Below, one piece after another: positions 11,020-23,029 of a stretch of DNA of 64,000 nt. Positions within the stretch are counted from its first letter, which is position 1; the number at the start of each line of letters is the position of its first letter. The notes under the pieces were generated by a model, which saw only the letters and a list, made by a program, of their open reading frames with translations, ran no database searches and was not told the origin of the DNA. Source of the stretch: Platycnemis pennipes. Lineage: Eukaryota; Arthropoda; Insecta; Odonata; Platycnemididae. The stretch is taken from positions 12,899,131 through 12,963,130 of the forward strand of contig OW121854.1 of assembly GCA_933228895.1 (NCBI GenBank). Reading direction: 5' to 3'. Both the position numbers and the translations under genes were made by a program.

Positions 11020-11556
11020 AATGGGGTCGTTTACCATATTTTTTATTGCCGAATATGATACAGTTTGTGAAATAAAAAGACCCTTTTTTCCGTTTTTTGG
11101 TCCGTCAATTGTCTCCCGAGTTATAAGCGGCGAAAAACTGATGTTTTTAACCCTTTCGGAAAAGTGGGCGTGGTGCAACCACTGACGTATATTGACTTAG
11201 TCCAATCACAACTGAGTCCGCGAAGCTACTTCGCCTTATCGCAAAGGGGGGGGGGGACGCAGCTGGCTCTCCCAATGGGAGTGATTGCGACAGGATCTGT
11301 CCGAACAGACCTTCCGAGAACCCCCCTCCACTCCCTTCCCCAACCCGAAAAGCAGTCAAGGACGGGAGTAAAATGACGTCAGTGTTATCACAGCAGCTTT
11401 TTCGGTGGGCGTCACCTTTTGCTCATTTCAATTTTTTATTTATGAGTAAATGGTTGTGGTGAGAAGATTAATTTTTTCACTAAAATTCTTTTTCGTTTCC
11501 ATCCAACAATTTCGTGCAAAAAGTTGTGATTTCGGTTTAGAGTAAACGCCCCCATT
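11020..11556 (+). mobile_element. AATGGGG-family MITE, copy 3 (full-length, plus)
   Basis: 537 bp between AATGGGGTCGTTTACC and its inverted counterpart ending CCCCCATT. Interior landmarks in order are CGGCGAAAAACTGATG, a G-run at 11246-11255, CCCCCCTCCACTCCC, TGACGTCA at 11374-11381 and GGGCGTCACC. It encodes nothing recognisable. This copy lacks the 829-bp insertion present in copy 4. Confidence 0.85.
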
Positions 11557-12617
11557 CTGACTGCTGCAGAAATATCGTTCTGCCGCCAATGTGAGCGAAG
11601 AAAAGAAAGGAATTCCGAGAGATGTTGGGGTGGACCCACACGCTTCGCACCGGTCGCAAACGGCTCCGACTTCCGAGGCTGCATTTTTAACCTCGGCACA
11701 AGTCGAAGTCACACTCTTTCCTGGAACGCGGCACCTGTTCTATTATTCAACTCTTCCTTTGGTGTCCGATGCAGGAGTTTATGAGAGGGTTTGTGTACTC
11801 CGTTGTTCAAGGAGAGAAAAAGGCGATCCGACGCTATCGCTAGATTAATCAACAACGCCACAATCACCTGCGACAAGGCACTATAGTATTGGCAGACCAA
11901 TTGCGAGTAAATACATCGTCGCTTCGTCGATCTATAAGGCAGTTCGTAAGCAATGGATATCATGCGCTATTTTTCATAAGTCTTTGAATGTAGAGTTGTG
12001 CTTGTAAAATGTGCTTGACGAAAATTTTGCAGAAGATTGAAGTTGTGTTGCAAAGATGTTACTCTTTCTAAAAGTGTATATTTTCGGTGGCTTAGAAACA
12101 TGACGTCATCGCATGACGTCACGGCATGGTATCACTATGGGCGTTGTTTATCTCTAATTATACGGAGGTAAGTTGTTTAATGAATACTTGACGAAAATGG
12201 ATGTATTTATCTCATTTGTTTAATGCAAGAAACGAATGAGTTACGATTTTCTATTTAGTACGAGTCATAACGAGCAAATCGTTCATAAGTCCTATCATAC
12301 CAGTATAGTGGCCAAGAATCTCTGCTACGAAAAAAAGTAATCGCTGTTTTTTTTTAGAAGGGTGCCAACGTAATGAAGTCAACCAAAGACAAATTGTCGC
12401 TTTGTGCTTTTTTTAAATCCCTTTTCAGTCATTGTTTGGATCAAGACTCTTGATTCAAGAGATGGCTAGAAACCGCAAAACAATATATTGGCTTCGTTTT
12501 TTTTTCTAAAGTTAACGTTTTTCCGTGGCAGTATGGAACCTATACCGTGCAGTGACGTCCTAAGGTGTTTCGGGTCATGTGATTTTCGTCAATTTTCGGG
12601 AACATTTTAATAGCACT
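11557..12617. other. Unassigned DNA
   Basis: No coding domain recognised. Two perfect TGACGTCA palindromes lie 13 bp apart at 12101-12108 and 12114-12121. The last part before 12618 may belong to the host RTE copy interrupted by the next insertion. Confidence 0.35.
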
Positions 12618-13334
12618 AATAGCACAGTATCAGCTGAAGATCAATAAGAAGAAGACTAAGATATTGGTGTGCAGCAAAAGAGAAGAGGCGAAAACCAACG
12701 TTAAACTAGGAAAACAGAAACTGGAAGAGGTGAAAGAGTTCTGTTACCTGGGAAGCAGAGTAACCAACGATGGACGAAGCAAGAAAGAAATAGTGAGTAG
12801 AATAGCCCAGGCAAAGAGGGCATTCTTTCAAAAGAAGAATCTACTTACAGCAGGAAATACAAGCTTGGAAGTTTGGAAGCAATTCATCAAAACGTGTATC
12901 TGGAGCATGTTTCTTTACGGCAGTGAGGCATGGACGATGACAGCAGCGGAGAAGAAAAGGGTGGAAGCATTCGAAATGTGGTGCTACAGAAGAATGATGA
13001 AGATAAAATGGATCGACCGAGTGACAAATGAAGAAGTCTTAAGAAGAGTGAGAGAAAAGAGAATTCTGCTGACAACTGTAAAAAGAAGAAGGGAAAACTT
13101 AATCGGCCATATCTTGAGACACGACGGCCTGATGAAGACTATCGTCGAGGGAAAAGTGAACGGGAAGATTGGAAAAGGCAGGCCTCGTATGAGATATATG
13201 GAACAAGTTGTGAAGAGTGTAAAAGAGAAGAATTACGTCACAATGAAAAGTTTGGCCGATAGAAGAATCGAGTGGAAAGCTGCGTCAAACCAATCCTAGG
13301 ATTGTTGACCAATGATGATGATGAATAGCACAGT
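12618..13334 (+). pseudogene. RTE-clade LINE, 5'-truncated insertion with target duplication (copy 2)
   Basis: The element is bounded by perfect 11-bp direct repeats AATAGCACAGT at 12618-12628 and 13324-13334. The insert ends in a short TGA-repeat tail (GATGATGATG), typical of RTE elements. The frame is open from 12664 to 13299 (211 codons) and encodes the same C-terminal region as copy 1: FCYLGSRVTNDGRSKKEI, the EMWCYRRMM block and IGHILRH, finishing in NQS. The endonuclease and RT palm are lost by 5' truncation. It sits inside an older RTE copy of opposite orientation (copy 3). The perfect duplication and intact frame suggest a fairly recent insertion. Confidence 0.92.
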
Positions 13335-14150
13335 CCTGCAGGAATATCACCAATCCAGAAGCCTTATTCGTACAAAGGTCCCTTACTGCTGCGTCAGACT
13401 CCGATCTTAATAATCATGCTCCCATATCATCCACTTTGAATTCTCTTTCCTCTTCGATCACTTTTGTGCCAAGATTGTTTCCGTTGTATAACTCTTCTAG
13501 ATATTTTTCCATCTCTTCACTTTGTCTTCATTTTCAATCAGAAATTCGTTAAAACTTTCGTGTTTCATGAAATCCAGCGTCGTCGTTTTTTGGGTTAACC
13601 CGCGATTTTACACTGTGACACTTTACCCAAAGAACAACTACGCTGTATCTCAATCAGAAGTTCTCCATTCTTGCCCCTTATAGCATTGCATCTTGCGCTC
13701 CGTTCCTTGAAGTGGTTCCTCACTATCCTGTAGGCAGCTTCCCCCTTTCCAAGTGCAAGGTTGTTTTGTACATCTTTGCATAGGTTCTTCATCCACATTT
13801 CTCTAGCTTTCCTGGCATCGCGACTTATTTCGTTCCTTAGTCATTTGTTCCAAAGCTGCACTTCTTCAGTTTTCGCATTCTTGTACTTTCTTATTTCTTC
13901 TATCAGGTCTAAGACTTTTTCCGTCATCCATGGCTGCTTCTTAACAACTTTTCTTCTTCCAAGAACTTCTTTTGCGGCTTCCTGTAATCCACATTTAATG
14001 TTTTCCCTACGCTCTTCCACTGATTTCTCATTCACGTCTTCTCCTTTGTTGTTTTTCACTGCTTTTTGAAATGCCTGCTTATGTTGAGCCTCCTTCAGTT
14101 TTCTACTTGCCAAGTGTTCTTCACAGTCTTCTTCAATTTACATTTTAATA
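13335..14150 (-). pseudogene. RTE-clade LINE, endonuclease-RT linker segment (copy 3)
   Basis: On the minus strand the region between the endonuclease and RT of an RTE element can be read in order. First comes a 90-codon frame (14113-13841) with PWMTEKVLDLIEE and KYKN, then a 67-codon frame (13798-13595) beginning MWMKNLCKDV. These are followed by a shifted frame reading around RWKKYLEELYNGNN and the start of the RT with LCTNKASG. These blocks match the RTE order linker then RT start. Several frameshifts and stops break it. Its downstream part is displaced by the plus-strand RTE copy 2, inserted at its right in this reading. Confidence 0.75.
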
Positions 14151-14487
14151 GCGCTTAATAATCTTTGTGGTCGGCAAAGAAAATGTTGTCATATATATTT
14201 TAATATGTGAGAACATTTCGCGTCAAGTACATCATTAATATGTGAGGAACAAATTTAATGCGTGTTTCCCATTGCTTCTCTCCGTTTTTGAACAATTATG
14301 AGAATAATAATGAGAAATATCCATCGGTGAAATCTGTGAAGCGGATCTGAAGTGCATACAATTTCTCCGAATATGGCCGACTGGCTGCTAAATTCTCTTC
14401 TTCCTATGATCCAAACATATTCTTTCATGTAGTTCATTTGAGCTAGATCAAGAATGAAAGGGGAGAAGTTCTCAGCCCCCCTTAGAG
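14151..14487. other. Unassigned DNA
   Basis: AT-rich spacer between the RTE pieces and the next MITE; nothing recognised. Confidence 0.4.
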
Positions 14488-14489
14488 TA

Positions 14490-15429
14490 GGGGAGGGTGG
14501 AGCTAAATGGACCGTTTTTCGTCTGCGGCGGCGTCCTGGAGGGCGGATTTAGGAAATTTACTTCTGAAAAACGGTCCATCTTGTAGAATATTTTGTGCTC
14601 TACAACAGGTACAAACTTTTCAAGCCATATGAGCATCGGAAGTATGTTTTTATGGCCGTTTTTTGGATAGCGCGCATCCGGTCCATTTAGCCCCAAGGTG
14701 GAGCTATAATGGACCATGGGTGGGGCTAAATAAACCATAGCGTTTTTTTAGCGAAATGAGTGTTTCGAGGTGACTTTCGAAAGAAGTGAATTAAAAGTAA
14801 AAGAAGCGATTTCGCTTACAAAAGTCATTTATTAATATATATTTAGTTCCTCGACAGAAATATGTTCGGCTTAATTTTTGCGTGCATTTTTCGCTGGGCG
14901 TCCGTTCTTCTTTGGAGCTGAGAGTGCACTTTTGCGGGCCTCCGCAGTATCCTACTCGACTAATAGATCCTCCATGACTTCCTTCCCCACGAAAGCAAAG
15001 GAAACGCCAAAATCCATGCAAAAATGCGGTTCATTTAGCCCCACAGAAAACGGACCATCTAGCCCCCCAGCAATTTTTGGCAGTGGGAAAGGCGCACAAC
15101 AGATATCCATGAGCTGATCCCCTGAACTCCATTTTTTTCCGAAAGAACACTATCCACTTACCTACTGCAACAAAATTCACAACAAAAACTTCGCAAAAAC
15201 TCTCAGCAATCAAAGCCTTCGGAGCACTAAATATTTTGAGTGACCACACGATAACAAACACCAAATCATGTATGGGTTTGCATTGCCACAAATGGTGCAA
15301 AATGGCTGACGTTCCTTTGCAGTGCCAAAAGCCGTCCACGGTAAAAGTTTGGACTCTCTAGCTTTTCAAAAATGAGCGCAAATTAAAATTGAAAAAATCA
15401 AATGCGGTCCATTTAGCCCCACTCTCCCC
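14490..15429. mobile_element. TA-flanked MITE with repeated internal motif (Tc1/mariner-like)
   Basis: A 940-bp element with inverted ends GGGGAGGGTGGAGCTAAATG and its counterpart CATTTAGCCCCACTCTCCCC, flanked on both sides by TA. The TA duplication points to the Tc1/mariner superfamily. The terminal motif GGTCCATTTAGCCCC recurs inside in both orientations near 14690-14720 and 15030-15070, as expected of subterminal transposase-binding repeats. No transposase is encoded; the 70-100 codon frames inside show no catalytic motif. Confidence 0.82.
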
Positions 15430-15978
15430 TACCTTAGTACCTCCTCTTCCCTAGGCCTTTGCATTGATTTTTTGTTTTTAATTTATTTCAATATCTTTCT
15501 CGCATACGATTGTGATTTCTTCGACTCTTCGCTCAAGTGTGTGCTGGGTGATTATGGAACGTTAATCGCGGTAGAAGAAGTAAAAGTAGGATTACTCATC
15601 TCACCATGAACAGCTGCAAACATTTGTTTTTTTTACGAGTGTCTTTGAGCTGAGGAAGTGAATAATGTAAGAAAGAATTTAACCCGCTTAACTCAGCCTT
15701 CGCACATTTCTGTCACTTATCGTAACCATAATATGGAATTCTTGCTCCATGTGGTAATTAGATCATTGCTACAATCCTACCAATTAAATGGCTGAAATAT
15801 ATGTTACACGTTGCTTCAAGGTTAGATCTGACTTCAGTTATCTCGGATGTCGTGGCCAGCAAATATACCTGAATATGAAACAAGTAAGATTTTAGAAAGG
15901 AATTAAATTTGAAATATGATCGAGGATGGCGAAGAGAAATGGACCTACTCAGGATTTCTTATTTCGCTGAACAGTAAG
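15430..15978. other. Unassigned AT-rich DNA
   Basis: No coding or repeat structure recognised. Confidence 0.4.
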
Positions 15979-17017
15979 CAGGATGTCGATCGATTCGGGA
16001 AATACGGGAGATACGGGAAATATACGGGAAATTAACATTACCGTGGAAAATACGGGAAATGTACGGGAAATTCGCATAGTGTCCGGGAAATTTCAAGAAA
16101 TGCTCTGTAATGAACAGATCCAGAAGATCCCCATATTTTCGGTTGGTGGGACCTTAGCAGTGCGGGAGTCGCAGTGTTTAGCCCATGAAGATTTCGTAAC
16201 CCACTGAGCGCAAGGTTGTCATTTCAGCGCACGTGAGGCTGACTCGGCAAGTGTGGAAACAGCACACACACAACGTCTGTCGCCCTTGCCACAGTAGTAG
16301 GTTTCGCGTCGCACGATTTTGTCGAAAAATGCAGCGTGATAATGTGACTTATCCGGTTCGAAAGTCTAATTTAATAAGTTAGAAAGTTTAATCACTTCAT
16401 TTTACCTGTTGTACTAGATAATGCATATGGCGAATTATTTTGTAACTATCAGTGTAATTTGGACCGGTCCAAAATACACGCTCTTCGGTGGTCCGAAATA
16501 CACTATGAGGATCAAAATAAAATGAGACTGAATTTCACAGAAACATCCTTAGATACATTAAAAAGAATTATTTGCACTTTTCTACACGAATTATGATAAG
16601 AGTGGAGTAATTTCTGTATTTGAACTAGCAAAAGTAACTTTATATTTCGCTGTCGCCTTAGGAGTCAGAGCCATTCCAATGGGTGTATTTGTCTAAAGTG
16701 TGTCTTCGTTGTTTATGCTTTGTGTGGGGGAAAGTAATTTCACGATTTCGCTCACTTAGCCTTTATGCCTCAATCACTTGGGCATGATTGTTGAAATTTA
16801 GAGAGAAGACATTCCAAAAATACTCCCAAACGTCTACACCCTAAACATGTTGCTACCTTTAATGAATACAAAGTAAAGCTATCGGTCCGAATTACACGCC
16901 GGTTCAAATTACACGGACTTTACACGGTTCAAATAACACGGGAATTTAGCAAATAATCGTCCGGGAAATACGGGAAACATACGGAAATTTGAAATTGGGC
17001 CGCCGATCGACATCCTG
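15979..17017. mobile_element. Terminal-inverted-repeat element with CAGGATGTCGATCG ends
   Basis: A 1039-bp element starts CAGGATGTCGATCG and ends with the exact inverse, and both sides are flanked by GTAAG (15974-15978 and 17018-17022), giving a 5-bp duplication. Near each end the string TACGGGAAA or CGGGAAATA is repeated several times, and near the right end TTCAAATTACACGG-like strings also recur. It encodes no recognisable transposase. A 5-bp duplication does not fit hAT (8 bp) or mariner (TA), so the superfamily is left open. Confidence 0.75.
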
Positions 17018-18142
17018 GTAAGTGTTCTAACTATTGGTGCTTACTTTACCAGAAAGCTTATAAAGATATTATATTTCAGTGGTATTAATGCTTACTTCGA
17101 TATACATATATGTGTGTACACTTACTTAATTTTCATATCTCGGATACAGAGTGCCTTAACCACTGAATGAACGCATGACTTTCATAAACTGTTGGGCAAT
17201 TATTTTAGCAAGCAAACACCTAGTTGAATTCTGCCTGAAACACATGACTTTATTACAAAATGATGCTTTTCGTAGGACGTGAAAACCAGAGAGTAGGTAT
17301 CTTCTTATTTATATTTCTTTCCAATAAGTTTGAGGGTAAGTACCGAGGTGATAATATTCCGCATGATAAAGGCAAAGCGAGGGTGATAATACAATGAATC
17401 AATAAAGTTTTCGTAAGTTGAGTTGGTGGTTCATGATTAAAATCTAGCTCTTGGTATGAACATGGATGAGCACAATTGTTCTTTTGGTTTGTAAAGTGAA
17501 GGAAGCAGGAGAATAGAATTTATGGAACGTACTGATAAACTACTGCATATTTTTTTTCCAACAGTTGAGTGGGATGGTAAAACTTGAATGACAGGGATTA
17601 CTCAGCTCACCTTGACAGAAATGAGTTTGGAACTGTAGAACTGTGGAAAAATTATAAAATATCTGCACCATGAAACGCATGTAACGTTAAAATTAGGTAC
17701 TCTTCGATACACTTTTGAAGACATTTGGTAACGGAGGTGAAATTAAGTTGCAGTTGAAAAATACATCCGGTTTGAATTGGTATGGGTTAGAACGAAGTGA
17801 CCATGAGCCGGAAAGTGTTGTGAAAGTACCAATAAGTACATGTCAGGTTTATGCAAGGTGGAGCTGGGTGATCCGGAATTCTAGTTTCGTTGGTATATTT
17901 TTCGACTATATTGTGATAGAGGATATGATGAGATAGGAGTGTTGAGAATAATATGGTGAGGTAGATCATCAATGATGATATTGTCAAAAATTTCAAATTC
18001 ATTCCAACGAGGTGAAGGCTGATGAAACTGTTTAGCAGTGATATCACTGAATCCTTTGCATGAAATCGAGCGATGACATCCCTGGTAAAATATTGTCATG
18101 ATCAGCAGAGTACTAGTCTCCACCTTGCTTAATTGATTTATC
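17018..18142. other. Unassigned AT-rich DNA
   Basis: Only short open frames; no domain, repeat or RNA gene recognised. Confidence 0.4.
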
Positions 18143-18200
18143 AATATCTATATCTACGACATACCCCGCAGGCCACCTCGAGGGTGTGTGGCAGGGGGTG
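18143..18200 (-). repeat. Isolated LINE 3' hairpin and tail (minus)
   Basis: ATATCTACGACAT followed by CCCCGCAGGCCACC and GTGTGTGGCAGGGGGTG, the inverse of the shared LINE 3' hairpin. No coding part follows. Confidence 0.7.
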
Positions 18201-20269
18201 CATCCACAGCAGGAACAATGACTCAACAAACGAAAATGAACAACAAAACAAACACCACACCTTTAAAATTAATTAAGGGAATAAAAGGAAGAATTTACCA
18301 ATAAAATCAAAATATGAAATTAGAACTTAAACAAACTACCTTGAACTAAGCAAGGATATGGCATTCCTAACACAAAGGTTAGGAATTTTTATTCATGTCG
18401 CGGCACTACGCCATCGATTTTGAAAAATAATAAAGTACACGATTAATGAATCCATGTCAGCTTAAGTGGATGCGCGCCATGTAAACAGCCAGTGAATATC
18501 GTTGAGAAACATTGGATCAATATAGAATTCTGCTGTGGCCTTGTGTATCTGCAGCAGTTCAGGGTCCTAGAGGAAAAATAAAACTGAGTTGTTGATCAGC
18601 CACTCCACCTCTTAACACCAGAGGTCCTCCCTTCCTTCCTCGCAATCTGCTATTCTGGTCCCATCAACACGCACGTGTTCTCTCCTGTTATTCTGAATTT
18701 GACAGCTTTACAAAGTTGGTTCACTTGTTGTTCCCCTTTCCTCAGCCTACTCTTGAAGCGCAGAAACATAAAGACTTTAACTTTTCCAAACCGTTATCTC
18801 AACTTCACTTCCGCCAAAAAAAAGATATACGTGTAAGTTCTTGGAGAATCACTCGGATGTAGTATCAAATAAACGCCGCGTAAAATCACGTCAGGGGCAG
18901 GCAGGAAGAAAAAAAATAGGAAAGGACTCTCGACCTTTCTGAGTTACTCATTTATTTATCGTAGTTCTTCCAGTTAGTTTTATTCCTCCATCTGAAATCA
19001 GTGACAGTGAACGCAGCTTTCGAGTAGCTCATAAATGCAACAATGAAAAAGAAAACTTCATTTAATAATTAAAAGATTCAAAGTAACGAAGGAAGGAGAT
19101 TCTTCTGATGTCAGCCAGAAGTCTTGAGATTTGTTTAAGGTACCAAGACAAAGGTGCTAAGCAAAGGAACTTTCTTCATGCTGCATCAAAATTGTCATTA
19201 CTGTTTTTAATAAGTTGGGAGCGGTAGTTGTCTCATCTGATGAAGAAAGCACAGAGATTTAGTCCAACTACATCAAGGACACAAATAATGGACCCCATGG
19301 GACATAAGAATCATTGCACCAGGATGAACTAGAACATGACACACTACTCACACACTGATAGCAATATTAAACTCAGGATCCATAGATGCAGAAAAACATG
19401 ATCAGTTTCATATAACTAAGGCCACTCTTCTATATGTCCCATTATTAAAGTCATCAATGTTATCTAACAGTTTAAAGCATCAAGGCATTTTGCTGGTATG
19501 ATCATTGTCAACCATAACTTTTGTACAGTCATGTCTATTGAAAAAGCGAAGATGCCAACAGTATTTTACATGAACTTTTTTTGATATCTCGTTATGAAGA
19601 ATAGAATTTAAATAATAATATGTTTCAGCGAAGTGGTATTTAACAAGTAATTCAACAAAGGAGGCAAAACATAAGAATACAATTGTATTTTGCAAAAATG
19701 AACAATTAATTGAATGAATATGATTGATTTTGATCTCTTTGCTCATCATCATATTTTGTAAACATATCTATAGATATCTATAAAATGCTATAACAGCAAT
19801 TGCTAAAGAAAACCATACATTCTATTGGATTGAAAAAATTTGCCAAATACATGTACACGTTAAAATTTCAATGAACTATCGCCATCCTACTTCAATTTAT
19901 ATTGTTTACGTTGCGCTCATGAAAACATTCAGAGACAAAGTCAGCGGTCGTAAAAGGATATCTCTCTGTAATGAAGTCGTACTGTTTATATTCCGTGTAA
20001 ATGTAAGAAAAAGATGATTACAGAGAAAACGGTAGATATATTTAACAAAATATTTTAATTCGATACCCGTTACCGTATCGTGTCACAAAATTTGCTTTCG
20101 TGAAAAAGATGGTTATTGGTCTTTTTAACGCCGTTAGTACTTCAACTCTTAAGTTATATTCTATTTCATAATTGATTTTATTATTTTTAGTTAAATGAAA
20201 TATGCGCTTTCAGATATCTACTTTATCATATCACGGGCGTAAATGTCCCGGAACTTAACATGTCTGATC
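18201..20269. other. Unassigned AT-rich DNA
   Basis: Two kilobases with no recognisable coding domain on either strand and no inverted or tandem structure I could see. Open frames do not exceed 90 codons. Confidence 0.4.
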
Positions 20270-20334
20270 TCCATATCGTACTTTTCTGTAGTATCTCCTC
20301 ATTCCTTAAGGATATGGCCGAGAGGAATGACGGG

Positions 20335-20582
20335 AAGTTATTCTGTAGAGGCATCCCGGGCTTCCTACCGAAATAGCGGGCAGTCTACGGAATTTGGAAC
20401 AGCCTCACAAAATTTTCCGTAGAATTCTGTAGAAACAGTGCGACATCACAAGTTTCTACAGAAGTCCCTCTGTTCCGTAGAATTTTTTCTGTATAACTCC
20501 GTAGAAAGGGAAATGTTTCTACAGAAATTCTGTAGAATTCCTTACGTACCATAGAAATTCTGTACGGAATTTTTCAGCAGGG
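20335..20582. repeat. Cluster of TTCTGTAGAA-like motifs
   Basis: The string TTCTGTAGAA or close variants, in both orientations, occurs about eight times in 250 bp and ends at CAGCAGGG. The pattern resembles the subterminal repeats of a non-autonomous DNA transposon of which only one end is visible. No matching opposite end was found. Confidence 0.45.
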
Positions 20583-21595
20583 CAGAAAATAAAGTACGAG
20601 TCACAGGTTAACAAGACACAATACAAGAGCGTTAAAAATGAGTCAGGCACACTTGAACTCTGAGAGAATCATAAGAATTCCAAACTTTTCGATCATCCCT
20701 CGGCAGTAGGGGAAGAATTCCCTTAGAAATGCCTGATGCAAGGTGTTAATGAAGTAGATCTGAAACTCTGACTGAAACTTGTTTGTCAAAAGCATTGAAA
20801 TATCAATCAATCCATTCCATTAGTTTCCATTTTGAATGGAAACCCATGCAAAATGGAAACTTAACGGACAAGTTAATTAAATTATACACGACTCGTGTAT
20901 TTTAAATGTCTCCCACCCCTAAGATCCATCATAATAAGGGTTTATCAGCACAAACAGCTTGGGAATGTAGCATGCAAGTACTTCGGGTTCGTTCTGAGGA
21001 GTGCAAGTACGACCTCAAATCCGTGGCTTGCTTGAACCAACAAGAGTTAGTGAGAAAATAGCATAATACTATGATGAATAACTACGTTTAGCATGAAGGA
21101 ATTTAAACGTCTTGGCACTACTACTTGAGGGACAAGTTCCTTTCCATTTTTCACACGGAAGGCTGCCAGAACACTTTCCCCTGATTTCCATTGTAGTATT
21201 TGTTGCAGTTACAGTTCCGATCACTGAGATTTCCGTTTCTGATGCACGGGGTTTGATGGAGAGGATTTTCTTGTATCCGAGGGATCCTTTTCCTATAAGT
21301 TCATATCAATGTTGCGGTACGGTCCATGCCTTCTCTGATTGACTTTTTCCAGAATTCCTGGCAATACCATCACCCACCGATTAGACTATGAACTCCCAAC
21401 CCTTTTCACTATAGTTGCCAATTTCCTTCAATGCGGAGTTATTGTTGTTACCGAGGGTACCTATTAGGGTAATCTGCTATTGGCGTGTGTCATACTCACA
21501 AAATGTACGTAAGGGAGGAGCATCAGATAGTTTTTAGATACATATATTCTCTACAGTTGATTCTTTATCCACAAATAATAAGGAAGGAATATTGA
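20583..21595. other. Unassigned DNA upstream of the RT-RNase H element
   Basis: No gag-like or other domain recognised. A frame at 21112-21342 has no supporting features. The 5' end of the retroelement probably lies somewhere in this interval. Confidence 0.4.
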
Positions 21596-22728
21596 AGTGT
21601 CGAAAAAATTAAACCGTCCGGTGCTCCCTTTATTTTCCAAAAAACAGACCCAAATCCAGTGCTTCAGGAAATACTGGACGACATGCTTGATACCCAAGTG
21701 ATCTCCGAGCAGCGACCAGTGACAGCATTTCGCTGTTTTCTAGTGCCGAAGCCTAACAATAAGTGCAGATTGATCCATGATCTTTCCCCGTGGACGGGAA
21801 AGTTTATCTTTCCAAAAATTTCCCTCTACGGTGCAGCTGAGACCCTCAAAAGTATCCCTCAGAACAGTGATTTGTGCAAACTTGACCTGAGAAGTGGTTT
21901 TTTCCAGATACAGTTGCGCCAAAAGTGCAGGAAATATTACGGCATATATGCAAACAACAATTATTATGTGTTCAATAGACTGCCGATGGGCCATACCATG
22001 GCTCCCTTTGTAATGCAGCGCTGGGCGCTGGCGGTGGTGACTGAAGTTGAAAGTAAATTCTCTTGGGTAAAAATGATTCCATATCTCGATGATTGGCTTT
22101 TCTATGGTACATTCTCTAAGTATATGTTTCGTCAAGTGACTGATTTTTTGCAACTAGAATTAGGTATCACCATTAATTTCGACAAAAGTGTCATTATTCC
22201 ACAGAAATCTCTTATGTATTTGGGTGTCTTCATTGATACTAAGGACCAAAGTATCACCGTGACCAAAGACACGGCTGATAAAGTACGCAGATATGCTAAT
22301 TATGTTTCAACATGCTCTCCAAAAGACTTGGAAAGAATATGTGGTTTTGTGTCTTGGGTAGCGTACATTTTAGCGTTACCACGGTTTTTAATTAGTGATT
22401 TATATCATCGAAATGTACTTTGGCTCAAATATATTCCAAAAGGCGATACGAGATTAACTTTATGGAAGCCCTGGCTTGTTTATGGGCTTGGCAGTTTACC
22501 ATTGATAACCTACCTGTAAATAGAAATGAGCTGTTAGACTTAAGATGTGACAATATGGTTGTTTTATATTCCTTCAGAAAAGGACGTGGTGAGTTGTTTA
22601 AGTACCCTGTTATACGCAAACTGTATGTTAATAACATAATAAAGAGTAAAGGCCACAGAGTGGCATGGAACCACGTCCCGACCGGGTCCAATCCGGCCGA
22701 CGCGCCCTCTCGGGCTGTGCTCTCTTGA
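21596..22728 (+). pseudogene. Reverse transcriptase-RNase H element, order uncertain (DIRS-like?)
   Basis: An open frame from about 21596 to 22519 encodes an RT: VEKIKPSGAPFIF at its start, then RCFLVPKPNNKCRLIHDLS, motif A KLDLRSGFFQIQL, motif B RLPMGHTMAPFVMQ, and motif C MIPYLDDWLFYG, with both catalytic Asp residues. After a one-base frameshift near 22440 a second frame (22420-22725) gives the rest of an RNase H: NFMEALACLWAW (Glu), LRCDNMVVLYSF (Asp) and NPADAPSR (last Asp). It stops three codons after that motif. The RNase H N-terminus with the first Asp appears deleted. No integrase, tyrosine recombinase or methylase follows. YLDDWL occurs in DIRS-type RTs, which is why I name that order, but a terminal RNase H is atypical. 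AATAAA lies at 22763. Confidence 0.7.
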
Positions 22729-23029
22729 AACCCCCGAATTACAACTTTACCCGAACTTACACGAATAAAGAATAAGGAAAATATAGGTAGGCTAATGTTT
22801 ATGCATGTGTAAGTCGAGCAACGGAACATTGTGCCCTGCAAAAAACATAAATTAATAAAATGTTAATCATTTTTGTCGACAGATGTTTCACGCATAATTT
22901 GAGCCAGAATGTTGTACAATTGATAAATAATATTATAATGTTGTGTTAAACCCTTTCTTGCTATAATTTCACTTATTCCCTTTTCCGTATTCACGATTTT
23001 TTTGTACAAGACAAACCCCTCACATCAAT
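22729..23029. other. Possible 3' region of the RT-RNase H element, then unassigned
   Basis: Contains an AATAAA-type signal near 22763 shortly after the RNase H stop; otherwise AT-rich without structure. Confidence 0.35.

Noticed and set aside
21596..22728. Endogenous copy of an animal virus polymerase
   Set aside because: The motifs fit an RT-RNase H retroelement, and no capsid, envelope or integration signs of a viral origin are visible; I cannot assign it to a virus.
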